A stretch of 64,000 bases of DNA from Symbiodinium natans (lineage: Eukaryota > Sar > Dinophyceae > Suessiales > Symbiodiniaceae). The stretch lies in the NCBI GenBank assembly GCA_905221605.1, contig CAJNDS010000968.1:692157-756156 (forward strand). The letters are read 5' to 3'. Every line of letters begins with the position of its first letter. The stretch's first letter is position 1. Shown here in pieces: positions 33,219 to 43,060 of the stretch. The position numbers and the translations under genes were made by a program. The notes under the pieces are model-generated. The model was given only the letters and a program-made list of their open reading frames with translations, was not told the DNA's origin and did not search any database.

Positions 33219-33535
33219 TGATAGATCCCATTTTTGACTCGCCCTAAACCCTAAACCCTAAACCCTAAACCCTAAAACCCTAAACCCTAAACCCAAAGGA
33301 AAGCCCCCCCCCGCTTGAAACGCGGGAAGTTACAGGCCTTCTTGGCTGAGGCATGTGAAGTAGGGTATATATTTCTTGTACCCCCAAAAGGACACCAGGT
33401 ACATGCACTCACCAATATTAAAAAGGAACCTTATATACACTCACCAAAAACAGTAATATAAACCCTGCTTCATGTGGCTATTTCGAGGGGTTTCGGGGCT
33501 TTATGGTTTCAAGGTTTAGGGCTTGGGGATTGATT

Positions 33536-33640
33536 AGGGTTTAGGGTTTAGGGCTTAGGGCTTAGGGCTTAGGGCTTAGGGCTTAGGGCTTAGGGCTTAG
33601 GGCTTAGGGCTTAGGGCTTAGGGCTTAGGGCTTAGGCTTG
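33536..33640 (+). repeat. CTTAGGG block
   Basis: About thirteen consecutive CTTAGGG units, the longest run of a single variant in the window. Standard TTTAGGG array at 33798-33838. Confidence 0.95.
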
Positions 33641-34199
33641 GGGCTTAAGGTTTTTGGGCTTAGGGTTTAGGGCTCTCGTAGACTTCAGGACCACCTGATA
33701 CGCCGGGCAGGACAGATGAACTTCTGCTTTGTTCCTCCAGGCCGTGAGCCCAACAAAAGGACTTCCAGGACAGAACAAAGCCTGTGGGGTTTGTGGGTTT
33801 AGGGTTTAGGGTTTAGGGTTTAGGGTTTAGGGTTTAGGCCTGTGGCGTTTGTGGGTAGCGACGCTTCAGGGGGAGTGTTCTAATCATCGATTTGGAGGAT
33901 CGGTTGTCCTGGCGAGACCCTCGCGGCTTCGCATAATTTCGGAGCCCCAAGATGCAAAGAGCGAACCTCCAAGAATAGGCTCTGCTGTTCATCCCGCGAG
34001 GTTGTACGCTTGCGGGCGTGCTTAGCTGGGACAGTTTTGCGGAGACTCTTCGGGAATGGGGGGGGTGGGGGGGCGGTACGAATTTGTTCACAAAGACGAC
34101 AGTCATGACCCCCCCAAGACCAAGCCCGCAGCCCTGTAAGCATGACTAGAGACTGATTCGACCTGAAATGAACGAGACCCCTCAAGCATACTCTGTGCG

Positions 34200-34690
34200 T
34201 TCTTTCACTCTTTTAGATCTGAATCGACACCCTGCCCGAAAAAAAGCCTCGATCAGCAAGGAGCAACTCCCATCTTTTGTCAGAAGACCCCGTGAACCCT
34301 CACCATAACCTCATGCTTTAGTAGGTCTCTCCTGACTCATAACCTCGAAGGCCGGGCGCGTTCTGGGTCGTCATGCTGGCCATCGACTGGAGCTGTGCCC
34401 GCCGTGGCGACTCCGCCTCAGGTTTTCGGGTTTAGGGGTTTTGGGGTTTAGGGGTTATGGGGGCGGTTTAGGGGTTTAGGGGTTTTGGGGGTTTAGGGGC
34501 TTAGGGGTTTAGGGCTTAGGGGTCATGTAGGTTTAGGGATTTAGGGCCTAGGGGTTCTGTACCGGGAATTCCGTGTTGTGGAACTAATCTCTGCGTCGTT
34601 TTCTTCATGAAGCCGACCTTGATCTCTGGGGCGAAAAGTTTTAGGTACTCATTACTGCATGAGGGTTCAGGGGTTGCTGGGCCTCACTTG
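34200..34690. other. variant-heptamer stretch
   Basis: Beside the exon at 34363-34416, 34430-34560 is a cluster of irregular TTTAGGGG/TTTTGGGG-type words with no clean array. Confidence 0.5.
34363..34416 (-). CDS. repeated exon family SPRRQ, copy 3 (54 bp)
   Basis: Preceded by AG; 18 codons, AESPRRAQLQSMASMTTQ. Followed by AACGCGCCCGGCCTTCGAGG, the same downstream sequence as copies 4 and 5 (NAPCLRG-like), so either the exon is longer in these three copies or the duplicated unit includes intron. Confidence 0.68.
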
Positions 34691-34696
34691 CATTCA

Positions 34697-34803
34697 GGGG
34701 CCTGAATAGCTAGAACAGGGTTTTGGGGGTTGCTATCGTATATGTAGTATATCTATACAGGGGCCATAAGGAATACGATCAGCAATTATTCCGACCCCTA
34801 TGG
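34697..34803 (+). mobile_element. family M copy 2
   Basis: GGGGCCTGAATAGCTAGAAC, AGGGTTTTGGGGGTTGCTAT, ATTATTCCGACCCCTATGG. Confidence 0.8.
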
Positions 34804-34993
34804 TAGATGATCTGGAAAAATACCCCGATTGTGCGTTCTCGCTTCTGCTCTTTACACAACGCTGTTCGCCTCTGCTTTGTTCGTGTGCTACTCTCAGCAT
34901 GTTGAGATCAGGGCTTGGGCGAGGCTGTAGCCGCATATGGGCTAAGACTACACTTATCACAAGGCTCACCTCAACATCAGCTACATGATTCCT

Positions 34994-35093
34994 CTACTCC
35001 CCCTAGAACCTCAAAATAAAATGATGTGTGTAATATCCTCCTGGGTTTGATATAAACAAAAATAAAAAAAGAATTCCCCAGGGGGATATAGAG
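34994..35093. mobile_element. family H copy 2
   Basis: TACTCCCCCTAGAACCTCAA, CCTCCTGGGTTTGATATAA, TTCCCCAGGGGGATATAG. Confidence 0.78.
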
Positions 35094-35467
35094 TCAATCT
35101 CCCTGGAGGCATTGCAGTGCAGTCGAAAAGGGGGGGGGCTGCAGGCGATACACAGACTTCCGCTCGACTTGTCCGCAGAACGATGTATCCAAAAGCTGCG
35201 CTAGCGGCGACCCGAAAATGGACTCTGACAAGGGAGTTGCTAACAATGAGGGTCCCTGGTTTTACCGACACTTACTGTCAGTCGAGGTGCCTGGAATCCC
35301 ATATTTAACATCCCAATGTTACTTTTTCAGCAAACTGGCTGAACTCGGTTGAGGGTTTTATGGCTGAGGGCTTAAGGTTTCAGGGCCCTTGGACAAGAAA
35401 ACCCAGAAAGTGCTTATTTCATCTACAGACCGGATTCCTGAAATAAGCCTCGAAGGCAGGGAGCGTT

Positions 35468-35512
35468 CTGGCTTGTCGTGCTGCCCATGGACTGCCTCCG
35501 TGGCGACTCGAC
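35468..35512 (-). CDS. repeated exon family SPRRQ, copy 4 (45 bp)
   Basis: Acceptor TTCCTAG then 15 codons, VESPRRQSMGSTTSQ, a short form lacking two codons in the middle. It lies in the first unit of the segmental duplication 35195-36520. Confidence 0.68.
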
Positions 35513-36204
35513 CTAGGAACGCTCGTGCTCGGGAGATACCGCACACCAGGCCCTTTGTCTCCGTTTCGCAGCCTATCAACAGAACCAAACAGAGCTAACC
35601 AAGCTGATGAAAGCAAAAAACTGACCAGATCAATCCACTGCACTGTTGCTGTGCATCTGGAATTGGCCTGTTTCACAGTTTCACCTGCCCTCAGGAGAAC
35701 CGACCTTCCCGCAGCGTGTCGTTTGCGTTCATGTGTGCCTGTATGCGGGCTACAAATGGTTGCAAGCCTCAATTCAACATAACCCAACCCTAAACCCTAA
35801 ACCCCAAAGCCTAAACGCATTGGAGTCGCACAGGGTACAGGCGATGCATGAAGCAGGCTTCGAAGAGCTGAGGCGAAGACTTGCGCACGAGCTAGAGGCA
35901 AACCGAAACGTGGCAAGGGAGCTGATGACAATTAGGGTCCTCGTTTTGCCTCGCTCGATATGTGCTATAATATCAGTAGCGAATTCCCATCCTTCACATC
36001 CCATTGCTACTTACTGCTATTTCTTGAGCAAAGGGCAAGGGACGAGGGTCTGCCTTGCCACCCTCAGAACTGAACTCGGCTGAGGGTTTATGGCATATGG
36101 CTTTGGGCGTAAGGCTGAGAGCCCTTGCACAAGAAAACCGGGAAATTGATATGGTAGTGTGTACAAACCAGATTCCTGAAATAGCCTTGAAGGCAGGGAG
36201 CATT

Positions 36205-36249
36205 CTGGCTTGTCGTGCTGCCCATGGACTGCCTGCGTGGCGACTCGAC
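36205..36249 (-). CDS. repeated exon family SPRRQ, copy 5 (45 bp)
   Basis: Acceptor TTCCGAG then VESPRRQSMGSTTSQ. It differs from copy 4 by a single synonymous Arg codon (CGG to CGC), while the surrounding duplicated DNA has diverged heavily with indels. That contrast is a sign of constraint on the exon. Confidence 0.7.
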
Positions 36250-36869
36250 CTCGGAACTCGTCATCGTTTCACAGACTTATCAGCAGAACCGAATTAGGCT
36301 AACATAGCTGCAAGCATGCTGCAGACCTGAAAAAAACTATCCAGATCAAGCCATCGTTGCTGTGCAGGATATCCGAGATTGACCTTTTTCACAGGTTCGC
36401 CTGCCCTCACAGCAGAACCGACCTTCTCACAGCTGCGCCCGTTTGCGCTTATCTGTGCCGAGCCATCGGAAATCCTGGTAGTTTTTATACTCGTATGCAT
36501 GCCGCGCAAGCCTCAATGCAGGTTCAGCTACGCCCTACGTGACTCATTCTGGAGCCCCAAGAAGCTGTATTGTAGGGCTTCTGGCTTAGGCACGCTGAGT
36601 GCAAGTTGAACTGCGGACGCAGGGCGAACCACACTGGCCGTGCCCTGATCCAGATGTCATAAGCCGGGGAATTTATGGAGATCTGAACTAGATGTAAATA
36701 CACAAGTGCGCATGTACGCATGTCTGCTGATTCACGCTGTGTTTAAATATAAATAGAAAATATGTGTAATATGTGTCTATGTGTGCGCATATGACCATCC
36801 CTAATTCAGCTCGCAAAAGAAGTGAGAGAATCTGCAACCCAAGTTGCATCCAGTGGCAGCGACGAGAGC

Positions 36870-37087
36870 ATGTCCTTGGGTTTGAGGAGATTCGGGTTCA
36901 GGGGGCGTGTTTGCCATCCGCCAAGAGGACCAGAGAGCACGATTGCCAGTAGCCCCGAGGAGAAGAGTTGAGTTTTAAATGTCCTTGGGTTTGAGGAGAT
37001 TTGGGTTAAGGGGGCGTGTTTGCCATCCGCCAAGAGGACCAGAGAACACGATTGCCAGTAGCCCCGAGGAGAAGAGTTGAGTTTTAA
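36870..37087. repeat. 109-bp direct tandem duplication (two units)
   Basis: Units 36870-36978 and 36979-37087, nearly identical (a few substitutions). They share GTGTTTGCCATCCGCCAAG. Lies in the heptamer-poor part of the window. Confidence 0.93.
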
Positions 37088-37089
37088 AA

Positions 37090-37800
37090 TCTAACAACCC
37101 CACACCGAGGGTGGGAAAAACATACCCAACAATAGGCGACAAGGACTCCTGTGTACAGTTTCTGAAATAATATTCGAAAAGACCATACAAACTCCATAAT
37201 GGAAATATAAGGACGAAAGACGCATGATTTCCATATTAAGTTGTTGGTCTTTTTCTTCTTTCGTTCACTGCGGTGCGTGCGTCGTTCACAAGTTCACTTC
37301 TTACCACCTTCATTCACTAGTTGTAATATTATTAAAGGTGGTAAAGGGGCTAATTTATTAAGAGCCCCTTTATCACACTACTTTCCTCGCTTGTTCATTC
37401 GGCTCACTCATTCACTTAAAAAGGCCAAAAGGGAAAATGATAGGGCCTCTTTAGTTCATTCCTTTCACCTTGTTTTCCAAGTCTATGAATCATCAACTGT
37501 GGGTTTCGTTCTCACTTCGTTCATTCCTGGGCGATTTTCGTGCGTCCATGAACTTCCTTTCAAAATACGCCCACTTCATTCTCTTCGTAGTTGCATGATT
37601 CTTAGTGCGGCCCCAAGAAGAATATAATAAGGCCGCTATGAATATTATTATAGTATTACGGGCCCTTATTACTATTATTATTGGCAAGTAGTATTAATAT
37701 TAACGGTAACACTGCGTTCGCGCATTTATTAATAGAATTCGTGCAGTCGTTTCACCCTTTTACAATTCTATCATTAAATCGCTTACTTGTTCTTGTTTCG
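37090..37800. other. AT-rich block without heptamers
   Basis: About 700 bp with frequent TTCATTC/TTCGTTCA words and ATTATTA runs (37635-37720). Base use is unlike its neighbours. Plus frames here run on into CCCTAAA and are not trusted. May be old foreign or repeat-derived DNA. Confidence 0.5.
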
Positions 37801-37912
37801 TTCACACCCTATATACTCCCTAATTTCAAGGCAGAAGCCCCAAAAAGGGACCACGATATACAGAGCTCGGCAACGCTTGCAAAGCCTCGAATGCAGTGCG
37901 GGCGTCGCCAGG

Positions 37913-37966
37913 CTGACTTGTCATGCTGTTCATGGTCTGAAGCCGCCGCGAAGGTGAACTGTCAGC
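37913..37966 (-). CDS. repeated exon family SPRRQ, copy 6 (54 bp)
   Basis: Acceptor GGCTTTTGCAG then 18 codons, ADSSPSRRLQTMNSMTSQ. Next bases are CCTGGC, so no GT donor exactly there. Dinoflagellate donors are often relaxed, and the true border may lie further on. Whole-codon length matches the other copies. Confidence 0.68.
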
Positions 37967-38538
37967 CTGCAAAAGCCCCAAGACTTCCACCCCGAGCACC
38001 CAAAGCCACCTGTCCATTTTCTTCGTGGGGTATTGCAATTCAACCCCTTCAGGACTGCGAAAAAGGCCACCTACAAACAAAACGATACCCTAAACCCTTA
38101 ACCCTAAACCCAGAAAACCCTAAACCCGATACAGGCTTGGGGGTGGGAACCCTTAAGCCAAAATTGCCCACATGCTTTAGAAGGGGTCGCAGTAGCACAG
38201 GCCATGCAATTTCGGATCTCCATAAGAAGTCCACAAGTGCCTTGACCCTGAACCCAACCTTTTGAAAGTGTTGGGGCTTAGGGTTCAGGGTTTATGGTTA
38301 CCCTAAACCCTAAACCGCAAACCCTAAATCCCTACAACCCCTCGCAGCGCCTGCAAGCCGGCAAGCTGCAGCCGCTGGGACGGGGTCAGTTCCTCCGTTG
38401 CGGGGTTCTGACGCTTGGGCTGCAGGGTTTAGGCTTTGGGGGTTCTAAACCCTAAACCCTAAACCCTAAACCCTAAGCCCTAAGCCCTAAGCCCTAAGCC
38501 CGAAACCCTAACTATTCTGATCGGATCCAGGATTCCCC

Positions 38539-38595
38539 CTGCAAGGGCATGCTGTTCATCGGCCGGAGCTGAGGCCTTGAGGGCGACCCATCCAC
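38539..38595 (-). CDS. repeated exon family SPRRQ, copy 7 (57 bp)
   Basis: Acceptor AAGCCCAG then 19 codons, VDGSPSRPQLRPMNSMPLQ. Close to copy 8: in the shared 17 codons six differ, and five of those changes are synonymous third-base changes (GAT/GAC, TCA/TCG, AGG/AGA, CCT/CCG, CCC/CCA). Confidence 0.72.
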
Positions 38596-38636
38596 CTGGG
38601 CTTGGCTCGGCGCGCAAGATGTTTAGGATTTAGGTT

Positions 38637-38642
38637 TTTTTT

Positions 38643-38673
<31 letters not shown>

Positions 38674-38779
38674 TAGGGGGGTTAGGGTTTTAGTGTTTAG
38701 GGTTTAGGGTTTAGGGTTTAGGGTTTAGGGTTTAGGGTTTAGGGTTTAGGGTTTAGGGTTTAGGGTTTAGGGTTTAGGG
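38637..38779 (+). repeat. T-run, G-run and TTTAGGG array
   Basis: T run (about 14), G run (about 20), then about eleven TTTAGGG units. Confidence 0.95.
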
Positions 38780-39005
38780 ATTCATGAGCTGGGGCGGGGC
38801 CCGGACGGGGGTGGAGGGTTGGGGCCTGTAGGGCCCAACACATTTTGGGAGCAGCTGTAGGGAAGGGCAGCTGTACCGCTTAGGTAGCCCAGAATTCTGC
38901 CTGTAGGCGATGGAGGACCAGTGGGGACATGAATCCCTAAACCCTAAACCCCTAACCCCTAACCCTAAACCCATGCCCAAAGAGGCAAAGTACGAGACAA
39001 GTGAC

Positions 39006-39056
39006 TGGCATGCTGTTCATGGTCCGGAGCTGCGGTCTCGAGGGCGACCCGTCCAC
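39006..39056 (-). CDS. repeated exon family SPRRQ, copy 8 (51 bp)
   Basis: Acceptor GCGTCCCAG, 17 codons VDGSPSRPQLRTMNSMP, then GTCACTTG as a canonical-looking GT donor. Sister of copy 7 with mostly synonymous differences. Confidence 0.72.
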
Positions 39057-39212
39057 CTGGGACGCTTCGGGCTTGGGAGAAGCAAAGGGTCCACTCCCCC
39101 CTTTCCAGAAACCCTAACCCTACACCCTCCGCCCTAAACCCTAAACCTCCAAACCCTAAACCCTAAACCCTAAACCCTAAACCCTAAACCTCAACCCCCC
39201 TAAACCCTAAAC

Positions 39213-39270
39213 CCTGCCGAGTTGCCGGTCCTAGGACTTGGGACCGGCTCGGCGACGGCGGCACCTCTTG
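39213..39270 (-). CDS. putative exon ending at a heptamer donor
   Basis: ATCCAAG acceptor, reading QEVPPSPSRSQVLGPATRQ, then CAGG|GTTTAGGGTTTAGG. Confidence 0.48.
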
Positions 39271-39340
39271 CTTGGATTCATGAAAGGCAGGGTTCAGGGT
39301 TTAGGGTTTAATTAGGGTTTAGGGTTTAGGGTTTCAGGCT

Positions 39341-39450
39341 CTATGAAGTGCTACGACGAGTTAGGTGAGGTTGAGTGTATCGTGCTAGCGCGGCTAGCTG
39401 CTGAGCCTGTTTCTTGAGGGCCATGACTTCTTCACTCATCCCAGCCCTCG
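39341..39450 (-). CDS. putative terminal exon with coiled-coil-like segment
   Basis: CTCTTACAG acceptor, reading MSEEVMALKKQAQQLAALAR then YTQPHLTRRSTS and TAG (39341-39343). The heptad-like LKKQAQQLAAL suggests a short coiled coil. Confidence 0.55.
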
Positions 39451-39580
39451 CTGTAAGAGGCGGGCGGGCAACTATAATTGGGGTTTTAAGCACCCATGAA
39501 CCCCAAGTATTGAACCCTAAACCCTTTTGCTTCAGGGCTCCTGTGGTAGCTTGCCTGTGAGCGAGGTTGTTCAGGCGACA

Positions 39581-39641
39581 TCATGCGAGTCGGATGACTT
39601 CGTCAACGACCCTGTCCTGAACCTCTTCAAACACCAGTATC
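39581..39641 (-). CDS. putative terminal exon with heptamer acceptor
   Basis: GGGTTTAG|G: the heptamer provides the acceptor. Reads ILVFEEVQDRVVDEVIRLA then TGA. The plus strand is also open (SEVVQATSCESDDFVNDPVL). Confidence 0.4.
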
Positions 39642-39849
39642 CTAAACCCTAAACCCTAAACCCTAAACTTTTGGGTTTAGGGCTTCCGGTCTGAGGCCCA
39701 GGGTTGAGTGTTCAAGGTTACGAGGCTCATCTGGACCCTGGATGTGGAACAACCTCCTACCCGAAGCTTTTCGACTTTGTAGCCCTACAGTGGCGGGGGG
39801 GGGGGGGGGTAGGATTTAGGAAACATATTCCAAGACTTAACCCTAAACC

Positions 39850-39940
39850 TATACTCCCCTTAGAACCTTAATCAAAAAACAATATCCTCTTGGGTTTTAT
39901 ATAATTAAAAATACAAAACAATTCCCAAGAGGTATATAGA
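39850..39940. mobile_element. family H copy 3
   Basis: TACTCCCCTTAGAACCTTAA, CCTCTTGGGTTTTATATAA, TTCCCAAGAGGTATATAG. Confidence 0.8.
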
Positions 39941-39969
39941 AACCCTCAACCCTCAACCCTGAACTGCCT

Positions 39970-40078
39970 CTTGGTAGCCCATATTATGAGAAGGGCACCC
40001 TTTTTTGGCTAGCTTATTTATTGTATAAGGGGGCCCATAACCAAAAACAAGGGTACAGGGCACCACGGGGCTACCAAG
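39970..40078. mobile_element. family I element, inverted repeat
   Basis: CTTGGTAGCCC ... GGGCTACCAAG termini and AGGGCACCCTTTTTTGG inside. Related partial words (AAGGGTGCCCTTTTTGGTTT type) occur at 15505-15565, 28654-28720, 31965-32055 and 32103-32185. Confidence 0.68.
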
Positions 40079-40195
40079 CCCTTGAAAAATGCCCTAAACC
40101 CTAAACCCTAAACCCTAACCCCTAACCCCTAAACCCAAAACCCAAAACCCAAAACCCAAAACCCTAAACCCTAAACCCTAAACCCTACCTACTGA

Positions 40196-40251
40196 CTGCA
40201 AGCAAGCGCACCCCCGGCGTGACGGATCCCGGAGACACCACCTGAGGCACC
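40196..40251 (-). CDS. putative exon with SVTPGV motif
   Basis: CGCGCCAG acceptor, reading VPQVVSPGSVTPGVRLLC, ending TTTGCAG. Shares P-G-V-T-P-G-V wording with 40826-40888 and SPGVTTP at 42956-43046. Confidence 0.45.
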
Positions 40252-40825
40252 TGGCGCGGTGCGGCAAGGAGATGCCCTAAGTCTCCAGGAACTTTGAGTT
40301 ATAGGGTTTAGGGTTTAGGGTTTAGGGGTTTGGGGTTTTAGGCCTTAGGGTTTAGGATTTTAAGGGTTGAAGCTGTTTAGGGTGCAGGCTTCTTAGGCTT
40401 TTTTCGGGTTTAGGCGTGCTAAGGTTTACGCCTAGTGGGGTTTAAGCTTATTGGTGAAGGCCCTACTATATAAACCTTCAAGCCCCTGAAGCCCTGCCCA
40501 GGACTCTTTTGCAGCCGTGCGCTGCAAAACCCCGGCAAACTCTCAAAGTGGTTCAACCCCAGCTCAGCAAGCCCAGGGTTTAGTCGCTCGGGTTTCGGGT
40601 CTAGGGCTGAAAATAATCAGACCTCTGAGCCCTAAGATCCAAAGCCTCTACTTCTTGGGGCGAGGGCCCCCAAGGGGGTTCAGAAGCCTCCTAACCTAAA
40701 ACCCAAACCCTCAACCCTCAGCCCAAAACCCTAAGCCCTAAACTAAACCGGTTTAGGGTTTAGGGTTAAGGGTTTATCCCAAAACCCTAAGCCCCAAAAC
40801 TCACTCAGCCCACGAAGCCCTTCAC

Positions 40826-40888
40826 CCACAAAAGTGCCGGCGCGACCCCGGGGGTCACGCCTCCGGAGGCTGGCATCGCCATGGCCAC
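40826..40888 (-). CDS. putative symmetric exon (63 bp)
   Basis: GAAGTCAG acceptor, 21 codons VAMAMPASGGVTPGVAPALL then W, donor TGG|GTGAAG. Starts and ends like 42498-42542 (VAM...W|GT). Confidence 0.5.
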
Positions 40889-41353
40889 CTGACTTCGGGT
40901 GTAGGGGTTTAGGGGTTTAGGGGTTTAGGCGTTTAGGGGTTTAGGGTTTGGGGTTTAGGTTTAGGGGGGGGTTTAGGGGTTTAGGGCTTCGACGCTCACT
41001 CTCGCGGGGCTTCTGACAGTCTTAGAAGCCCTGAAACAATTCCAGAACCCAAACTCAAAATCCTATCTATAGGTAACCTACCCATGTGAAGGCGCTGCTG
41101 TGTTAAAGCCTAGCTTGGCTGGCCCCCTGATTTGTCAAATTAGGCGAGAAGCCAATTATCGTCATATGACGGCTATGGCTCTCACTTGCCTTGGTCTTGG
41201 TGTATCTTCAAGGTACAGAAACCCTAAACCCTAAACCGCAAACCCCCTGGAAGGCAGTGGCCATCGTGTAACCGAACCCCAAGACCCTTTTCGCACGGGC
41301 TCTTAGCGGGAGTTAGGTACAGCATCCGCATGCATCCCTTTATAAGATCTCGA

Positions 41354-41459
41354 CTTGGTTGCTGAGTTCATAAGCCCCCCCAAAAAGCGTACAATTTCAG
41401 TTCTATAGGGGGTTCTAGTATCCCAAAAAGTGTTCAAGCGTGCTCACTCAGCTGCTAGG
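41354..41459. mobile_element. MITE-like family C copy 3
   Basis: CTTGGTTGCTGAGTTCATAA ... GCTCACTCAGCTGCTAGGT; GTATCCCAAAAAGTGTTCAA as in the other copies. Confidence 0.82.
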
Positions 41460-41914
41460 TCGAGGAACCTGGAAGTCCCGATTCCCCAGAAACCTGTGTG
41501 CGCAGATGCGAGCAGGATGCCAAGCCGTTCGGCAGCACCACGCGCTGGCCTGCTTGCAGACGCCTGCGGGGCCGATGGGCGACGTGCCCCTGAAAAGATG
41601 CGAAAACAGCAGATTGTGATCTCTGCCACTAGCGGCCCTAGCGGCCCCCATCGCCCGGCATGCACACCTCAAGATCCCACCAGTGGAGGTTGAGCTTCCG
41701 AGCAAGAAGGACTCAGGGCTTCGAGATTGAGGGGCTTCCCAAACATCCCCGAACCCTTCTGACGACCTGTTTCTGAAGCTGCCATTGCTCGACTTACGCC
41801 CTGAACCCCAAAACCCCCAACCCTAACCTTCCCGCCCTCCCCCCCCCCCCCCCAAAAAACACCAACCCTAAACCCGAAACCCCGAAACCCCGAAACCCTA
41901 TACACTCGACCCAC

Positions 41915-41964
41915 CTCAGTGGCGAGCTGTCGCCCACCTGCGCGGCTCCGGGCCCCATAAGCTC
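41915..41964 (-). CDS. putative exon (50 bp)
   Basis: AGCTGCAG acceptor, reading ELMGPGAAQVGDSSPL, canonical donor CTGAG|GTGGGT. Confidence 0.5.
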
Positions 41965-42026
41965 CTGCAGCTTCGGGTTTCGGGTTTCGGGTTTCGGGTT
42001 TAGAGTTTAGAGTTGGAACCAAGCCT

Positions 42027-42140
42027 CCGGAGGTTCATGGGTACATAAAAAAGGGGAGGGTTCCAAGTACCCGAAATAAACATGTCACCATAGTTACCCT
42101 ACTTATAACCCTACTCATAAGTACCCATGAACCACCGAGT
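42027..42140. mobile_element. family B copy, complete
   Basis: CGGAGGTTCATGGGTACATA ... AGTACCCATGAACCACCGAG. A short fragment of the same family lies at 39468-39509. Confidence 0.75.
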
Positions 42141-42319
42141 CCTAGCTAAGAGCCAGCAAGTTTGATGTGCTTAGGGTTTGCAGGCTTTAAGGGACCTAAG
42201 GCCTAAAACGCTGCGCACACACACACACACCAAAGGTTCATGTGCTAAACCCTATGGCCCTGTGTGGCACATGCCTAACCCTAAACCTTAAACCCTAAAC
42301 CCTAAACCCTTTGACCCCA

Positions 42320-42402
42320 AACCCCAAGCAAGAAGCCACCGGCTGTCCTTTGGTGAGGCAGACCGTGGCGAAATAACCTCAGAAAGGCTTGGCTTGTCGG
42401 GA
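42320..42402 (-). CDS. putative exon
   Basis: Minus reads FPTSQAFLRLFRHGLPHQRT. Borders not resolved. Heptamer tracts on both sides. Confidence 0.33.
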
Positions 42403-42497
42403 AACCTAGGGTTTAGGGTTTAGGGTTTCGGGTTTAGGGCTTAGGGTTTAGGGCTTAGGGTTGCTGGAGACGTCTCAGTGCGGCGGGGCGGCGAAAC

Positions 42498-42542
42498 CCA
42501 AGTCAGGCTTCGAGGCGCCTCGCGGGCTCCCCCCATAGCCAC
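42498..42542 (-). CDS. putative symmetric exon (45 bp)
   Basis: GTCCCAG acceptor, 15 codons VAMGGAREAPRSLTW, donor TGG|GTTTCG. Confidence 0.5.
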
Positions 42543-42955
42543 CTGGGACCTGATTCTTCTTTGGGGGTTTAGGGTTTAGGGTTGAGGGTTTAGGGCTTAG
42601 GGTTGAGGTTTGAGGGTTTAGGGTTTAGGGTTGAGGGTTTAGGGTAAGCGTCGGACGAGTTCGTCTTTTGGGGGGGTCTAGGGGGTTTAGGGTTTGGGGG
42701 TTTGGGGTTTAAAGGGGGGGGAGGGGGGTTGAGGGTTCAGGGTGGAGGGTGGTCTTTTTTGCCACCCGCCCAGCACACACGCAAACATTGCGGGTAAGGT
42801 TTAGGGTTTATGGTTTGGGGTGCTGTCCTGGCATGGAGCGGTTTCCAGGTTCAAATGGTTTAGCCCAAACCCTGAACCCTTTACCCTTTTTGCATCCGGG
42901 CGATGATGTCTTGACACCCTAGACCCTAAACCCTAAACCCTAAACCCCCTTGTAC

Positions 42956-43046
42956 CTCCTTGGCGTCGTAACCCCTGGGCTCAGGCTCAGACTGCCGCCG
43001 TGCCATTGGACAATGCCACCAGCGTCTGGGAGCCGTTCCGTGGCAC
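42956..43046 (-). CDS. putative exon (91 bp)
   Basis: CTGGCAAG acceptor, reading ATERLPDAGGIVQWHGGSLS then LSPGVTTPR, canonical donor AGGAG|GTACAAG. Confidence 0.52.
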
Positions 43047-43060
43047 CTTGCCAGAGTCAC

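Larger units (their letters stand above)
35195..36520. repeat. diverged segmental duplication, period about 0.7 kb
   Basis: Unit 1 about 35195-35790, unit 2 about 35883-36520. Matching landmarks in order: GACAAGGGAGTTGCTAACAATGA / GGCAAGGGAGCTGATGACAATTA blocks, GAACTCGG(T/C)TGAGGGTTT, GGCAGGGAGC(G/A)TTCTGGCTTG, AGAACCGACCTTC. Each unit carries one SPRRQ exon. Confidence 0.85.

Noticed and set aside
35525-36083. Plus-strand ORFs of 85 and 145 codons in the duplicated region
   Set aside because: They overlap the minus-strand repeated exon, and the second passes through heptamers. The duplication does not preserve their frames.
37681-38265. 194-codon plus-strand ORF
   Set aside because: Starts on TTG, reads through CCCTAAACCC words (TLNPENPKP) and overlaps the minus-strand SPRRQ exon, which has better evidence.
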